This document shows positions 11,225 through 22,112 of a stretch of 64,000 nt of DNA, piece by piece (position 1 is the stretch's first letter; each line of letters starts with the position of its first letter). The notes beneath the pieces were generated by a model. That model was not told where the DNA came from. It made no database searches and saw nothing but the letters and a program-made list of their open reading frames with translations. Both the position numbers and the translations under genes were made by a program. The stretch is from Ascarosepion bandense. Taxonomy: Eukaryota; Mollusca; Cephalopoda; Sepiida; Sepiidae. The stretch covers positions 965,001 to 1,029,000 of the forward strand of contig JBBBDQ010001294.1 in assembly GCA_037127315.1 (NCBI GenBank). The letters run 5' to 3'.

Positions 11225-12360
11225 TTTTTTCCTGTTTTTTTTATTTTCTGTTTGAATTTCTTTCTTCATTTATGTCCAAGACTTTTCTGTTTTCGTACCT
11301 AAATTTCCTTCTTATAATTTATTACTTACTATGTTTCTTCTTTACCTCCATTTTTTTAATTTCTTTATGTTTCGATTGTTTTATTTTTTCTTTCTTCAAT
11401 TTTCATTATTTTCTGTTTGTTATTTTGACCTCTTTTTTTTCTTCTCAGTTTTCATTCTTATGCATTCTTATTTTTTTTCTTCTTTTTGCTCTTGTCATCC
11501 TGTGTTGTGTATTCTATCTATCAATTTGTAGCTTAGGTCAATCTGTCATTTTTCTTTATATTTGAAATTTAATAATTTTTAACTATAATTTAGTTTCTTC
11601 TCTTCATTCTTTTCTATTTATTCCCTTTTCTTCTTTTTCAGCTCTTGCCAATCTTGTTTACACTTACAGCCTTTATTATTTTCATACCTTTCCATTGTTT
11701 ACATCTATTTTATTTTTGTTTTTGTCCTTTATTTCTACCTTAGCTTTTATTTCTTTTTTGGTTCACTTTTCTCTCTATGAGTTTCTTCTTTCACATTCCT
11801 TTTATCAATCTCTTTCTTGGATTTTTTCTTCCATTTTCCACTCATTTTCCCTTTCTTCTATTTTATCTTATATATTATCTTCCTCTTTTCTTTCTTCTTT
11901 TCTTCTTCTCTTTTATTCTATTTTAATTCTTTTCCTCTTTTCTTTCTTCTTTTCTTCTATTCTATCTTATATTTTTCCTCTTTTCTTAATTCTTTTCTTC
12001 CATTTTATTTTGTATATTCTTTTCCACTTTTCTTTCATCCTTGTTCCTTTCTCTTTTTTCTATTCTATTCTGTGTATTCTTTTCCTCTTTTCCTCTTTTC
12101 TTTCTTTTTTATTTTTTCTAGTTTTCTCTTCTCATCTTCATGGCCTCACTAAACAAATGTTTTAAAAAAATTTTTAAAGAGAAACTTTTACAACTTCTGA
12201 ACATTTTTCTTTCATTTTTTTCTGTTTTTATTCATATTTTATTTATTTCTACATTATTCTTTCAAATATTTTTTCATTATTTGTTTCTAGACTCTCACTA
12301 TTCACCATTTTGTTTTTCAATTTCTTTCTAAAATCTCCCTTTCCTTGCTGTGGACTTTTT
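11225..12360 (+). repeat. Long polypyrimidine tract with degenerate 45-55 bp periodicity
   Basis: The plus strand is almost entirely T and C for about 1.1 kb. Imperfectly repeated blocks such as TTTTCCTCTTTTCTTTC and TTCTATTCTATCTTATAT are best seen at 11860-12110. Phe/Leu/Ser-rich frames over it are compositional. Comparable tracts are at 25750-26930, 39540-41780 and 63150-64000. Confidence 0.8.
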
Positions 12361-13060
12361 CATGTCAACTGAGTTTGTTTGCCATTTCATACTATATTTT
12401 TTCAGTTTTCAAATTTTAGTTTTTGTTTAATTTATTGAAAAATAAATCTTTGATTTGATTTGATCTTTTTTCTCTTCTTTTTTCATTCTATCCTCTATCA
12501 TCTTCAGGGCAATCAACATTAACCCTTTGAAAACCAAACAACAGACCAAACACATTACTGATATTATTGAATTTCATCAATTTTAAAAACACTTCCTCAC
12601 AAAAAAAAAGGAATCTGATAGTATTATTTCTAAGTTTGAAAAAATCTAGTGCATATTTTTCTGACACAAAATAAGACTTCCTCTAGAATTGAATTCATGG
12701 CTTTTTCGTGTTTGTTATTATTTCTTTTCTGATGGACTAAAACCAACTTGCAATAAGTGAGATTAGTTGGATTGGATCAGTCATCTTTCCTTCTATCAAT
12801 GCTGCATTTTTTTGGATAATTTTATTAGTATTCAATATGGAAACTTACCTTTATTGGTTTCTTTCTAGAAATGAACAGTAAAGCTAAATTTATTTAAACA
12901 TATTTATCTTTGATCAATAAAGAAATATAAGTTTGTTATTCTCTTTAGTATGTTCAAGATGTGAATAGATATTAACAAATTTAGTCTTTAAAATATTTGT
13001 TAATTTATAACTTTCCATTTACAGATTTTAACAGAAGAGACTCTGAAAAGGTTTTATGAC
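12361..13060. other. Unassigned AT-rich spacer
   Basis: No gene or named repeat seen. Confidence 0.4.
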
Positions 13061-13435
13061 ATTTGGTTTGAAATAATAGTTAATAATAATCAATATGATT
13101 TGAAATAATAATTACTAATAATCAATATGGCTTGAAATAGCAATAATCAATAATGAATATAATAATTATAATCATTATATTTAATAATAAAAAACAGTAA
13201 TAATAGAAATAACAATAATAATAATAAACATGGTTTGAAATAATAATATCAATAATAATAATAATAATAAAAATAATTATTATTATGTTTAATAATAATT
13301 GTAATAATAATTAATAATCAATATGGTTTAAAATAATATTTAGTAGTAGTAGTAGTAATAGTATATTTAATTATAATAATAATAATAATAATAATTAATT
13401 ATAATCAATATGGTTTGAAATAATAATCAGTAATG

Positions 13436-13469
<34 letters not shown>

Positions 13470-13470
13470 G
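13061..13470. repeat. (AAT)n microsatellite with interspersed ATGGTTTGAAAT units
   Basis: TAA/AAT trinucleotide runs are broken by repeated copies of CAATATGGTTTGAAATAATA. It lies directly upstream of a truncated LINE, and the same mixture follows the second LINE copy at 16110-16265. Confidence 0.9.
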
Positions 13471-15075
13471 ACATTGGAATGAAATTCAATTTGAATAAAT
13501 GTGCTAAAGCTACAGTTTTACGTGGATCAATACAAGAAACATCCTCAATTAGCCTAGACCCTGCTGTAACAATAAAAGAATTGAAACCAGAAGAAGCTTA
13601 TAAATACCTAGGTGTAAATGAGAGCAAAAATCTTCACCATAAAAAAATGAAAGAAATAGTGCATAAAGAGTACTATAGAAGGCTACGAATGATATTAAAA
13701 ACTGAATTAAATTCACAGAACAGAGTTATGGCCATTAATAGCCTTGCAATCCCAGTTGTCCAATATAGCTTTAACATCTTAAACTGGACTCTAAACGACA
13801 TCAGGCGAATGGATGCTAAAACAAGAAAGCTTCTTTCTAAGCATAAGATGCATCATCCAAAGGCTGATGTAGACCGTCTATACATACCCCGTAAAGAAGG
13901 TGGAAGAGGTCTTATTCAGCTGGAATTGTCATACAAGACAACAACTATTGGCTTACTAACATACATAGAAACAACAAAGGATTGGATGATACAATTAGTA
14001 AGGCAACATGAAGAAAGAAAGAAAAAATATTCAATAATAAAAGAAGGCAGTAAATACAAACAAGATTTACAGTTAGTAGATTCTGTAGAAAAGCAGAACG
14101 GAAGCCAAGAGCCGACTATTGCGGCAAAGAATATGGAAATGAAAGCCAAAGATAAAGCTCTTGAACAGATGAAACAGCGCTGGCAAGACAAACCTCTGCA
14201 TGGCCAATATCCAGTACGTGCCAATAAATCCAATGTTGACAAAGTTAATACTCATCGATGGTTACGTGCATCTGGATTAAAGTCCGAAACTGAAGGCTTT
14301 ATTCTTGCAGCACAAGACCAAAGTCTTTTCACGAGAAACTTTCAGGCAAATATTATGCATAATAATATGGATCCAAAATGCAGGTTTTGTGATAAACACC
14401 AAGAAACAATAGACCACCTAATCTCAGTCTGTTCTGTGCTTGCCCCAAATGAATATAAAAATCGCCACGATAGAGTTGGGCAATATTTACATTGGGCAAT
14501 GAGCAAACATTATGGAAAAGCTGTAAACAAACAATGGTATGAACATCACCCAGCACCGGTTACAGAAATAGAAGATGTAACCATTCTATGGGATTACACC
14601 ATCTACACAGACAGAAAATTGAAGCAAACAGGCCAGACATTATTGTTAAAAACCAGAAGGAGAAAACTTGTCTATTAATTGATATGGCTTGTCCAGCGGA
14701 TTGTAACATAGCAATCAAGGAATTTGAAAAACTGTCAAAATATAAAGACCTGGAAATTGAAATAGAAAAAATGTGGAAATTGAAAACAAGAGTTGTGCCA
14801 GTGATAGTAGGTGCACTTGGAATGATAAAAAATGGAACAAAACAACACATTGAAAGAATCCCTGGAAACCCCAGCTTAAGAGACATACAAAAAATTGTCT
14901 TATTAAGTACAGCCCACACACTAAGGAAAACTTTATCTATGTAATGCTGGAGATGATAGGGAAGATAGAAAAACATGAAATGGAGTCATAACAACATGCC
15001 ACTACCTGCCTTAGGTCTCCCCGCAGACTTGGTTGGTAGTGAGACCAAAGCAGAAATCGAAATATGATGAAAAAA
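13471..15075 (+). mobile_element. LINE C (R2/R4-type, restriction-like endonuclease), 5'-truncated
   Basis: A non-LTR element of the R2 superclade starts abruptly within the RT. It runs through a CCHC knuckle and a restriction-enzyme-like endonuclease to a short 3' UTR. The UTR ends at a (TAA)n run at 15083. (TAA)n also lies immediately 5'. R4/Dong elements of this superclade are known to insert in TAA repeats. A second, more decayed copy follows at 15128-16110. Confidence 0.75.
13479..14944 (+). pseudogene. LINE C RT thumb, zinc knuckle and REL endonuclease
   Basis: The best coding relic in the window. A 399-residue frame (13479-14678) begins just after the RT active site with KFNLNKCAKAT. 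It continues with EEAYKYLGVNE, KEYYRRLRMILKTELNS and MHHPKADVDRLYIPRKEGG, all typical of R2-type RT thumb. A zinc knuckle follows: C301, C304, H313, C318 (CRFCDKHQET...). A one-base slip in an A run near 14618 moves the rest to another frame. That frame (14588-14944) carries NRPDIIVKNQKEKTCLLIDM, a PD-(D/E)xK-like endonuclease, then KYKDLEIEIEKMW and VVPVIVGALG. The N-terminal half is missing and the frame is broken, so it is inactive. The long open frame suggests a recent insertion. Confidence 0.8.
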
Positions 15076-15127
15076 TGACATAATAATAATAATAATAATA
15101 ATAATTATAATATTTAATAATAATAAT
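15076..15127. repeat. (TAA)n run between the two LINE C copies
   Basis: A TAA run followed by TTTAATAATAATAA. It marks the 3' boundary of the first copy and the 5' boundary of the second. Confidence 0.9.
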
Positions 15128-16110
15128 TTTGAACTGGACTCTAAATGACATCGGATGAATAGATTCTAAGACAAGAAAGCTCCTTTTTAAACTAAGATGC
15201 ATCATCCAAAGGCTGATGTAGACTATCTATACATACCCCATAAAGAAGAATGTGGAAAAGGTCTTACTCAGCTAGAATTGTCATACAAGACTGCAACTAT
15301 TGGCTTATTAACATACATAGAAACAACAATGGACTAGATGATACAATTAGTCAAACAACATGAAAACAGAAAAAATATTCAATAATGAAAGAAGGCAGTA
15401 AATACAAACAAGATTTAAATTTAGTAGATTCTGTAGAAAAGCAAAACAGAAACCAAGAACCAAAATATGAAAAAGAAAGCTAAGGATAAAGCTCTTGAAC
15501 AGATGAACAATGCTGACAAGACAAACCTCTGCATGGCCAATATCCAGAATGAGCTAATAAACCCAATGTTGATAAAGTTAATACTCATCGATGGTTACGT
15601 GCATCTGGATTAAAGTCTGAAACTGAAAGCTTTATTCTTGCAGCACAAGATCAAAGTCTTTTCACTATACATAATAATGTGGATCCAAAATGCAGGTTCT
15701 GTGATAAATACCAAGAAACAGTAGACCATCTAATCTCAGGATGTTCTGTACTTGTTCCGAATGAATATAAAAATCATCACGAGAGAGTGGGACAATATTT
15801 ACACTGGACAATGTGCAAACATTATGGAAAATATGTAAACAAACACTGGTATGAACATCACCCAGCACCAGTTGCAGAAACAGAAGATGTCACCATTTAT
15901 TATACCATTTACACAGACAGGAAAATTGAAACAAATAGGCCAGACATTATTGCTAAAAACCAAAAGGAAAAACTTGCCTAATAATTGATATGGCTTGTAA
16001 CATAGCAACCAAAGAATTCAAAAAACTGTCAAAATATAAAAAACTGGAAATTGAAATAGAAAAAATATGGAAATTGAAAACAAGAATCGTACCAGTGATA
16101 GTAGGTACAA
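15128..16110 (+). pseudogene. LINE C, second decayed copy
   Basis: Nearly parallel to 13780-14830 but shorter, with many small deletions. The frame at 15679-15981 keeps the zinc knuckle (KCRFCDKYQETVDHLISGC) and the start of the endonuclease (RKIETNRPDIIAKNQKEK). It starts with the tail of NWTLND and ends near GTACCAGTGATAGTAGGTAC, then runs into AATAATAAT. It is older than its neighbour, judging by stops and deletions. Confidence 0.75.
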
Positions 16111-16270
16111 TATAGTTGGAAATAATAATAATAATCATAATCAATATGGTTTGAATTAACAATAATCAATAACAATAATAATAATTATTATTATTATTAT
16201 ATTTAATAATAATAAAAATAATAATCGTAATAATTATTAATAATAATCAGTATGGCTTGAAATAATAAAA
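16111..16270. repeat. (AAT)n microsatellite with ATGGTTTGAAT units
   Basis: Same composition as 13061-13470, including the CAATATGGTTTGAA motif. Confidence 0.9.
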
Positions 16271-16574
16271 AATATGTTTCTTATTTTGATTCCTCTAGAG
16301 AAAGTGAATAAATTTGAAAAAATTTTTTTCTTATTGGTTGGGTTTCTGCCAACACAACAGCACCAGAATCAAACACTAGATCCATGATGAGCAGAGAACA
16401 GACAAGCCTTCTGCATAGAACCAATACACATATAAGAAAAACACAATTGAGACACTGGAAACACAAAGAAGAATGAACACATTTGAAATGACATTGGGTA
16501 ACATAAACAAAAAATCTTTGATAATGCAGTCATATTGGTAATTTTCTAAGCACAGCTTAAATGTGGTACAAGGC

Positions 16575-16690
16575 CAAAAGTATGGGACACTCAGTGAGAA
16601 TCGAAATCACTACTCAATCGCAATGATTCTAGCAAGACAACCTTGCTAATCATTACACTACCTCGAGATGCCCAATGGCCGTCATATTTT
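16575..16690 (-). mobile_element. Possible tRNA-derived SINE head
   Basis: On the minus strand GGTAGTGTAATGATTAGCAA resembles an A box, and about 40 bases later GATTTCGATTCTCAC resembles a B box. The spacing fits a tRNA-like promoter, but I do not see a clean cloverleaf. It is probably a SINE, not a tRNA gene. Confidence 0.3.
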
Positions 16691-17712
16691 GTGATCAATG
16701 CAGCATATTGCAAAGTACTGGTATTTACTCATCTCCCCACAGTGACAAGATGTGATACAAGACTGGTTTCATGTAGGGAACTTGATCAGTTACAACTGGA
16801 CTAGGGTCAAAAATTGCCCAGCCTCTGCAACCATTGGTTGTATGGCATCAGTATTGCTACCGATCACCCTCTTTAGTTCAATGAGAGAGTGCTGCCTCAA
16901 GCAGCTGTGCCCCGGGGCCAGGCACCTCTCACTATTTTCTCAGTTGCACTCTGTTTGCAGACAGAGACACAACTGAGTTGCATGCTGCCTGAAGACAGAG
17001 ATGCAACTGAAAGATTATAACAGCATGAGTAGAACAAGTATTGCCCAGATCTGCATCTTCCTAGTAAATATGCCTGCTTTTATGGAGCCTAAAACTTTGG
17101 GTGTTAACTAGCAAGGGGCTGATTTGCAAAGCTAACATGGCACAGCTCACTATTTTGACTATCTCAGGTAAACATATTTTTTTCTTCATAATCAGATGTT
17201 CTGGGGTTAACACCTCCTCTTTTCTGGCAGGGCAAACATGTTCTGTCTTTCGGTAGAGACAGCACACTAGACGTTATCTCTTTCACCAACAATGGCAGGT
17301 ACCATCATTATTAGTAAATGCTTGCCCTGTCTGCATTTCATTCCTACTATAAAAAGTGGAAAGTTTTTATTTATGATTGTGGGTAACAAATATAATGTGG
17401 GATTCAGTGGTTTTTCAGGGGGAGTTTTTCTTTTTCAGCATTGCTTTTTGAATGCTCGGCAGGAGTAATCTTTGTGTTTGCTAGAATTAAAAGACGGAAA
17501 AAAATGGTACAGTTGAGAAAGAAAAAGTAGATGGAGAGAAAATAGAAAAAAGTGACATCTTAAGGGTGATCAAGATACACATTCACTATTGTTGTGGATC
17601 TTTGTTGCCAATTTGTTGTGTAGTTGTGGTGAAACTTCACTGCAAAGATTGGTTTGTGTTGAAAGTAAGACATGGAACAAGAAAGTAGGTTCAAAACAGT
17701 GTATTAGTATTT
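16691..17712. other. Unassigned spacer of higher GC
   Basis: Less AT-rich than its surroundings but with no recognised domain. Two near-duplicate stretches, GACAGAGACACAACTGAG and GACAGAGATGCAACTGAA, lie at about 16960 and 16995. Confidence 0.35.
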
Positions 17713-18295
17713 CCTCGGGGTTCTTGACAAAATACAATGGGAAATCTGTAATGTGATTGATACTGACTTGGCAGACCGGCTGCAATCACTCTCTCACTGA
17801 CATGACGTGGCTACCCTGTGCCACTTCTATAAATACTTTCACAGCTTCTGCTCTGATGAACTCAGATCACTGGTGCCCCCTAGGTATGAATTTGCATGAG
17901 ATACTAAACTAACAATGATGTCCCACCCTTTTAGAGTGAAACCGATAAAATGTAACCACAATATCTATTCCAACAGCTTCTTTTCTCACACTTCCCACCT
18001 GTGGAATTCCCTTCCTCATACTTGCTTTCGTGACAGCTACAATCTCCAGGAGTTTAAATGTAAAGTCAATAGACACCTCCTAACACACTAACTCACATCA
18101 ATTCTCTCAAACACACTTCTCATCTACCCAACCCTCATCCTCGGTATCCTTAACCGTCTATCACCCTCCTTTTGACATTTCCTATATCTAACCACTCTTT
18201 CTCATCACTTTCCCCTATGTAACCCCCTGCACAATAGTAGCAGTGGAATGCCTTGCTTGTGGTAAAATGATTAAAAAAAATAAAATAAAAATAAC
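17713..18295 (+). mobile_element. LINE A 3' end, about 580 bp
   Basis: It begins with the RT segment TTCTTGACAAAATACAATGG (compare 41320), then codes in broken form for NVIDTDLADRLQSLS. It continues through the 3' UTR to GCCTTGCTTGTGGTAAAATG and ATTAAAAAAAATAAAA. Colinear with 7060-7610. Confidence 0.7.
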
Positions 18296-18771
18296 AAGAA
18301 ACAAGATATTCGAAGGAAGTGTTCATAATAAGTAATATAGAAATAAGTACGTCCAAAGGTATTATTACACTACCTGACTAGTAGCTGTCCTTAACTGCTC
18401 TCATTAATTGCTTTAGTTGACTGCTCATTAACTTGATTGCTGTTAATTAACTGCTCTTTAGAAGTCATGCAGGTAATTTATATATAGCAAGAGGAAGAGT
18501 CCATTTCTTGGAGTGCACCGTAACAACTATTATACACTTTTCCATTCAAACTATTCCTTGCACGTACATTTAAAAATTATATATTGCTTTAATATACGTG
18601 ACACATATGTGACCAATAAGAACTAACCCCTAGTCACAATTTTCCATTTTTTAACTTTTAACTTCCTTTACAATTGATGTAATTATTGTTTTATTTTCAA
18701 TGTTAAGTATTAAAAAATGATTTACTGTACTACTTACTTTGTTCTTTTTGTTATTTATAATTTATATGTAT
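18296..18771. repeat. Spacer containing a copy of the 24005-24140 repeat
   Basis: 18530-18660 is similar to 24005-24140, both in plus orientation, with shared TACATTTAAAAATTAT and TATTGCTTTAATA. No coding content is seen. Confidence 0.45.
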
Positions 18772-19085
18772 TTTCATATTTTTGAAAGTTAACTTTCTTC
18801 TGAAATTAAGTACCAAAAAGGAAAACACACAAATACACACAATGTATTTGAAGGTTAATTAAACTACACTTATCACTTATTTTCATACATTTGAAAGTTA
18901 ACTTTCTTCTGAAATTAAGTACCAAAAAAAAAAACACGCAATATATTTGAACTTGAAGGTTAATTAAACTACATTTATCACTTCTTTTCATATATTTGAA
19001 AGTTAACTTTCATCAGAAAAAATTAAGTAAAAAAAAACATGCAAAAACACACAACTTTCTGCTGAAATTGAGTACCGAAAAAAAA
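18772..19085. repeat. Tandem repeat, period 105-109 bp, about three units
   Basis: Units are marked by TTTGAAAGTTAACTTTC at 18784, 18893 and 18998 (start of GAAAG), with a partial fourth near 19050. Each unit continues CTTCTGAAATTAAGTACC, an A run, then GAAGGTTAATTAAACTAC. Confidence 0.9.
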
Positions 19086-19740
19086 ATCATGTATTAATTT
19101 CATTACAGGAAGTAAATAGGCCGAAATTTGTTGCCTATGCAGAAAGTCATTCAGCAGTTAATTACATGTCTGTGTGAGAGTTGTGGGTGACAGGAAGAGT
19201 GAGATGAAGTTCGATTTTTTTTTCTTGATCTTCAATAAAGGTAGGTTTCTTCAATAACTAATTGTTGATTTGAGTTCAGCATATACATTTGCATGGAATT
19301 AACGCTATTTTGGAAAAATTTGAAGGGATAAAAGCCTTTGGGACCTAAAATGAAAATTTAAATTTACTATAGTCATCGATTATATTTTCTGATATATCGT
19401 GTTACAGTGTATGTTAATCTATACTTTCAAAATGGGTACATTTTCTACACATGAAAATAAATTATTAATTTACTTAGTAAAATTTAATAAGTTAATAAAG
19501 TAATGAAGAATTTGAAAAGATTTTTGAAACTATGAATTATAATTTAAAAAATAAAAACAATTTTTCTAAGAATTAATTATTCATTGCAAAAAAATTTCTA
19601 AAAGTAATTAAAAGTTTGTATAATTAAATAATATCAGTTTTATTGCATTTTTATTTTGCTCCTTGGAGCAGATTTTTTGGAACTGTTTGAAAAACAATTG
19701 GAGTAGATAGACTAAACTATCGCCTGGTTCACACTCCACC
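19086..19740. other. Unassigned AT-rich spacer
   Basis: No gene or named repeat. Confidence 0.4.
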
Positions 19741-19895
19741 CACGTCTATTGAACAGGTGAAGAGGCTCATCCCTTGTTTCCTGGTTAGGATGTGGTTTCC
19801 GGTTTTTTCTTTTCCAATCTTTTTACTCTTAAGTAGCCCCCTGCGCATCAGTGGTGTTATTGCCTTGCTTGGGGTGATATGATTAAAAAACAAAA
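19741..19895 (+). mobile_element. LINE A 3' UTR fragment
   Basis: It ends GCCTTGCTTGGGGTGATATG and ATTAAAAAACAAAAA. Reverse-complement twin of 23742-23905; both share GAACAGGT...GAGGCTCATCCCTTGTTTCC. Confidence 0.7.
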
Positions 19896-19924
19896 ACAAA
19901 AAAAACAAAACAACATAACAGTAT

Positions 19925-20020
19925 TCTGTCTTTTCGTTTTTCTCTTGGTCTCTGAAGAATCTTTAATAAATGTGAATAAATGATTGAGATACATTTCCTT
20001 TTGTTCATTTTTCTTTATTC
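19925..20020 (+). repeat. Dispersed repeat, also at 24140-24245
   Basis: Shared blocks are TCTCTGAAGAA, then CTTTAATAA, GATTGAGATACATTTCC and TTTCTTTATTCT. The CTGAAGA...GAAAC arrangement is present in the 24 kb copy and damaged here. This suggests a decayed Penelope terminal repeat. Confidence 0.45.
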
Positions 20021-20021
20021 T

Positions 20022-20051
20022 CTTTATATATATATATATATATATATATAG
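20022..20051. repeat. (TA)n
   Basis: TA run at the left edge of the Penelope-type terminal repeat. Confidence 0.95.
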
Positions 20052-20279
20052 TAATGAATTAATTGTACATTGCGACATGGAACTTTCTGTTTTGAGATAC
20101 TCTTCATCAGGCAATGTTTGATGTTGGATGTACAGATGATTTACATTATTAATACAGTTATTAATTCATAACTATATAATTATATTAAGCTCTATAATAG
20201 TGATTATATTGAGCACTGTTCATAATAAAATAAATGCCGGGCACTCAAAATAGCAAAACCTTGAGTCCTCTTCACATGG

Positions 20280-20282
<3 letters not shown>
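20052..20282 (-). mobile_element. Penelope-type solo terminal repeat
   Basis: Similar to the arms of element A: CATTGCGACATGG, then ATCAGGCAATGTTTGA. It extends through TTATATTGAGCACT to CTTCACATGGA, matching the sequence after 1905. On the minus strand CTGATGA, a GAG-TAT-CTC mini-stem and AAAA follow the order of a hammerhead core, with the G of GAAA replaced. It is bounded on both sides by (TA)n. Confidence 0.55.

Positions 20283-20321
<39 letters not shown>
20283..20321. repeat. (TA)n
   Basis: TA run of about 39 bases. Confidence 0.95.
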
Positions 20322-20324
<3 letters not shown>

Positions 20325-20551
20325 GCAATGAATTGAGTTCTTTCTGAGTGACATGTGTATACACTGATTATATATAACATGCTAAAATTTCCCTTCTTTG
20401 ATTCCATGTGTCTATGCTTTAGGGGTTAGCAACTCTGACTGACACCAGCCAGAAACAAGTGCAAGTCTAGCCACACTGATGAGCTGTGATACAGCGAAAC
20501 AGGCTTGTATGTCAATGATAAATATATATATATATAAAATTGACAAATAAC

Positions 20552-20552
<1 letters not shown>
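20322..20552 (+). mobile_element. Probable Penelope-type terminal repeat carrying a hammerhead
   Basis: This segment between two (TA)n runs contains the hammerhead described below. Position, size and flanking (TA)n match the other Penelope terminal repeats in the window. Family membership is inferred, since no coding part is attached. Confidence 0.45.
20476..20509 (+). ncRNA. Hammerhead ribozyme, canonical core
   Basis: All conserved hammerhead positions are present in order. CTGATGA is at 20476-20482. Stem II GCTGT-GAT-ACAGC at 20483-20495 has 5 perfect pairs. GAAA is at 20496-20499. Stem III ACA-GGCT-TGT has 3 pairs with a 4-base loop, and A at 20509 is the cleavage nucleotide after GT. 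Stem I starts with ACA (20473-20475) against TGT (20510-20512) and then opens into an internal loop. Short stem III and looped stem I are typical of the minimal hammerheads known from Penelope-like elements. Self-cleavage is predicted, not shown. Confidence 0.8.

Positions 20553-20587
<35 letters not shown>
20553..20587. repeat. (TA)n
   Basis: TA run of about 35 bases, right boundary of the hammerhead-bearing segment. Confidence 0.95.
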
Positions 20588-20591
<4 letters not shown>

Positions 20592-20653
20592 AATGTGAAT
20601 TAATAAATATACGTATGAGGGTACAGACATATATAATTTTTAAATGTAGGTGC

Positions 20654-20709
<56 letters not shown>

Positions 20710-20749
20710 TTTAGGACTGAGAAAGATAGACAGATAGACATGAAGACTG

Positions 20750-20795
<46 letters not shown>
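20654..20795. repeat. (TA)n(TG)n and (GATA)n microsatellites
   Basis: TG run at 20667-20707, then a GATA tetranucleotide run at 20751-20794, separated by imperfect GATA-like units. Confidence 0.95.
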
Positions 20796-20796
<1 letters not shown>

Positions 20797-21571
20797 GAAA
20801 GTAAGAGGCCTTACTTTGGTTCAGATCTTTTTAAGATTTATGTAAAATTTGAATTCTTTAAACAAGAATTTAAAAGAATTTTACAAATCAATATTATTGA
20901 AAAATTAATTTTAATTATTGGATCCGGTTATGGCAAAGACTTATGGGATAGATTTATTGCAAAAATGTAAAAGAAATAAAATTTCTTAAATAGTGAGGCT
21001 GGACTTCATTAATCTGAAATCATGAAATTCTAAAGAGTGAAAGTTGGCAAACCCTTGGAATTTTAATCAATAAAGTCCAACCCTATTCCAAATGTGAAAA
21101 TCAATTTTGTTTAGGAATTGTCATTCATTGATTACTTTTGTTGCTGTATCAATTTCCAGCCATGGAAAATCCATAAGAATAAGACACTTTGTTTTAAAAT
21201 ACAAAATCTATAAAACAGAAAGGAATGTAAACTCATTTCATTGTTACTTGTAGTAGGATTGGCACTTATTAAATTTGCAAGAGTTTTACTAATAAAGTGA
21301 TTAAGATGTTTCAGGTATTGTGCATTGATAATAACATCTGCAGATAGAAATTAAGCAACACACTGCCTAATTAGTAAAACGGGGTAACTATCTGACATGC
21401 TGAGACTTTAAAGAAGACAATAACTTTTGGTAGCATTTTTAATCTACTGAATCTAACTAAATTCATAAAAATTCATTAAATAATTGTCAAAACAAATTCC
21501 TGCCACTCCATCAATTTGAAATTCAAGTGTATGTAAGATTTTTTCATTAACTATTACTCTTCATATAAAAA

Positions 21572-21575
<4 letters not shown>
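20796..21575. other. Unassigned AT-rich spacer
   Basis: No gene. A weak inverted repeat (GGACTTCATTAATCTGAAAT near 21002 against ATTTTAATCAATAAAGTCC near 21060) is the only structure noticed. Confidence 0.4.
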
Positions 21576-21609
<34 letters not shown>

Positions 21610-21919
21610 AATAATAACTAAATAGACTCTGCAAGTATTTAAGTTTTAAATTTATACTAAGATAAACCTTAAGAAAAACCATTAACAAACAGAACCTAAT
21701 TCCGTTACAATCCGGTGCACTAAGGCGTTGGATAAGAGGGGAGAAAAAAAGAAATCTGCGGAATAAGGACAAGACATACGATACTCCGCAGTAAAGAAAA
21801 AAAAACCCAAACGGAACCAACCACAAAAACAAAAGAAAGAAAAAGTGCTCGATACAAAGTACAAACGAAATGCAAAAGTAGAGCAAAGACACACAAAGAA
21901 TCTCAAGCTAGCCAAAACC

Positions 21920-21948
21920 TACTGCAGTTTCACACTACAGCTCATCAG
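21920..21948 (-). ncRNA. Hammerhead-like motif, left arm of palindrome
   Basis: On the minus strand: CTGATGA, GCTGTAGTGT, GAAA, then C-T-GC-A-G-T-A. Core boxes are intact. Stem III is A-C-T/A-G-T around a GC loop. Stem II is weak, perhaps two pairs. Confidence 0.5.
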
Positions 21949-22059
21949 GGCAAAGGCAAAACCAAAGATTAACCAAATAAATAGATTAACCAAATAAATA
22001 GACAACCACCACTTGGTGGTTGTCTATTTATTTGGTTAATCTTTGGTTTTGCCTTTGCC

Positions 22060-22088
22060 CTGACGAGCCGTAGTGTGAAACCGCGGTA
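22060..22088 (+). ncRNA. Hammerhead-like motif, right arm of palindrome
   Basis: CTGACGA at 22060-22066 (position 7 is free in hammerheads), GAAA at 22077-22080, stem III ACC-GC-GGT, then A at 22088. Relative to the left arm, a T-A pair in stem III is replaced by C-G, a compensatory change that keeps the helix. Confidence 0.5.
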
Positions 22089-22112
22089 GGTTTTGGCTAG
22101 CTTGAGATTCTT

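Noticed and set aside
11272..12331. Phe/Leu/Ser-rich frames that resemble membrane proteins
   Set aside because: Hydrophobicity follows from a pure T/C tract; frames overlap in several phases and repeat with the DNA.
16575..16690. Functional tRNA gene
   Set aside because: Only A- and B-box-like stretches are visible; acceptor and anticodon stems do not form cleanly, so it is listed as a SINE candidate.
16990..17025. Hammerhead motif (CTGAAGA...GAAAG)
   Set aside because: No stem II or stem III pairing; the CTGAAGA stretch is explained by a local duplication of a GACAGAGA segment.
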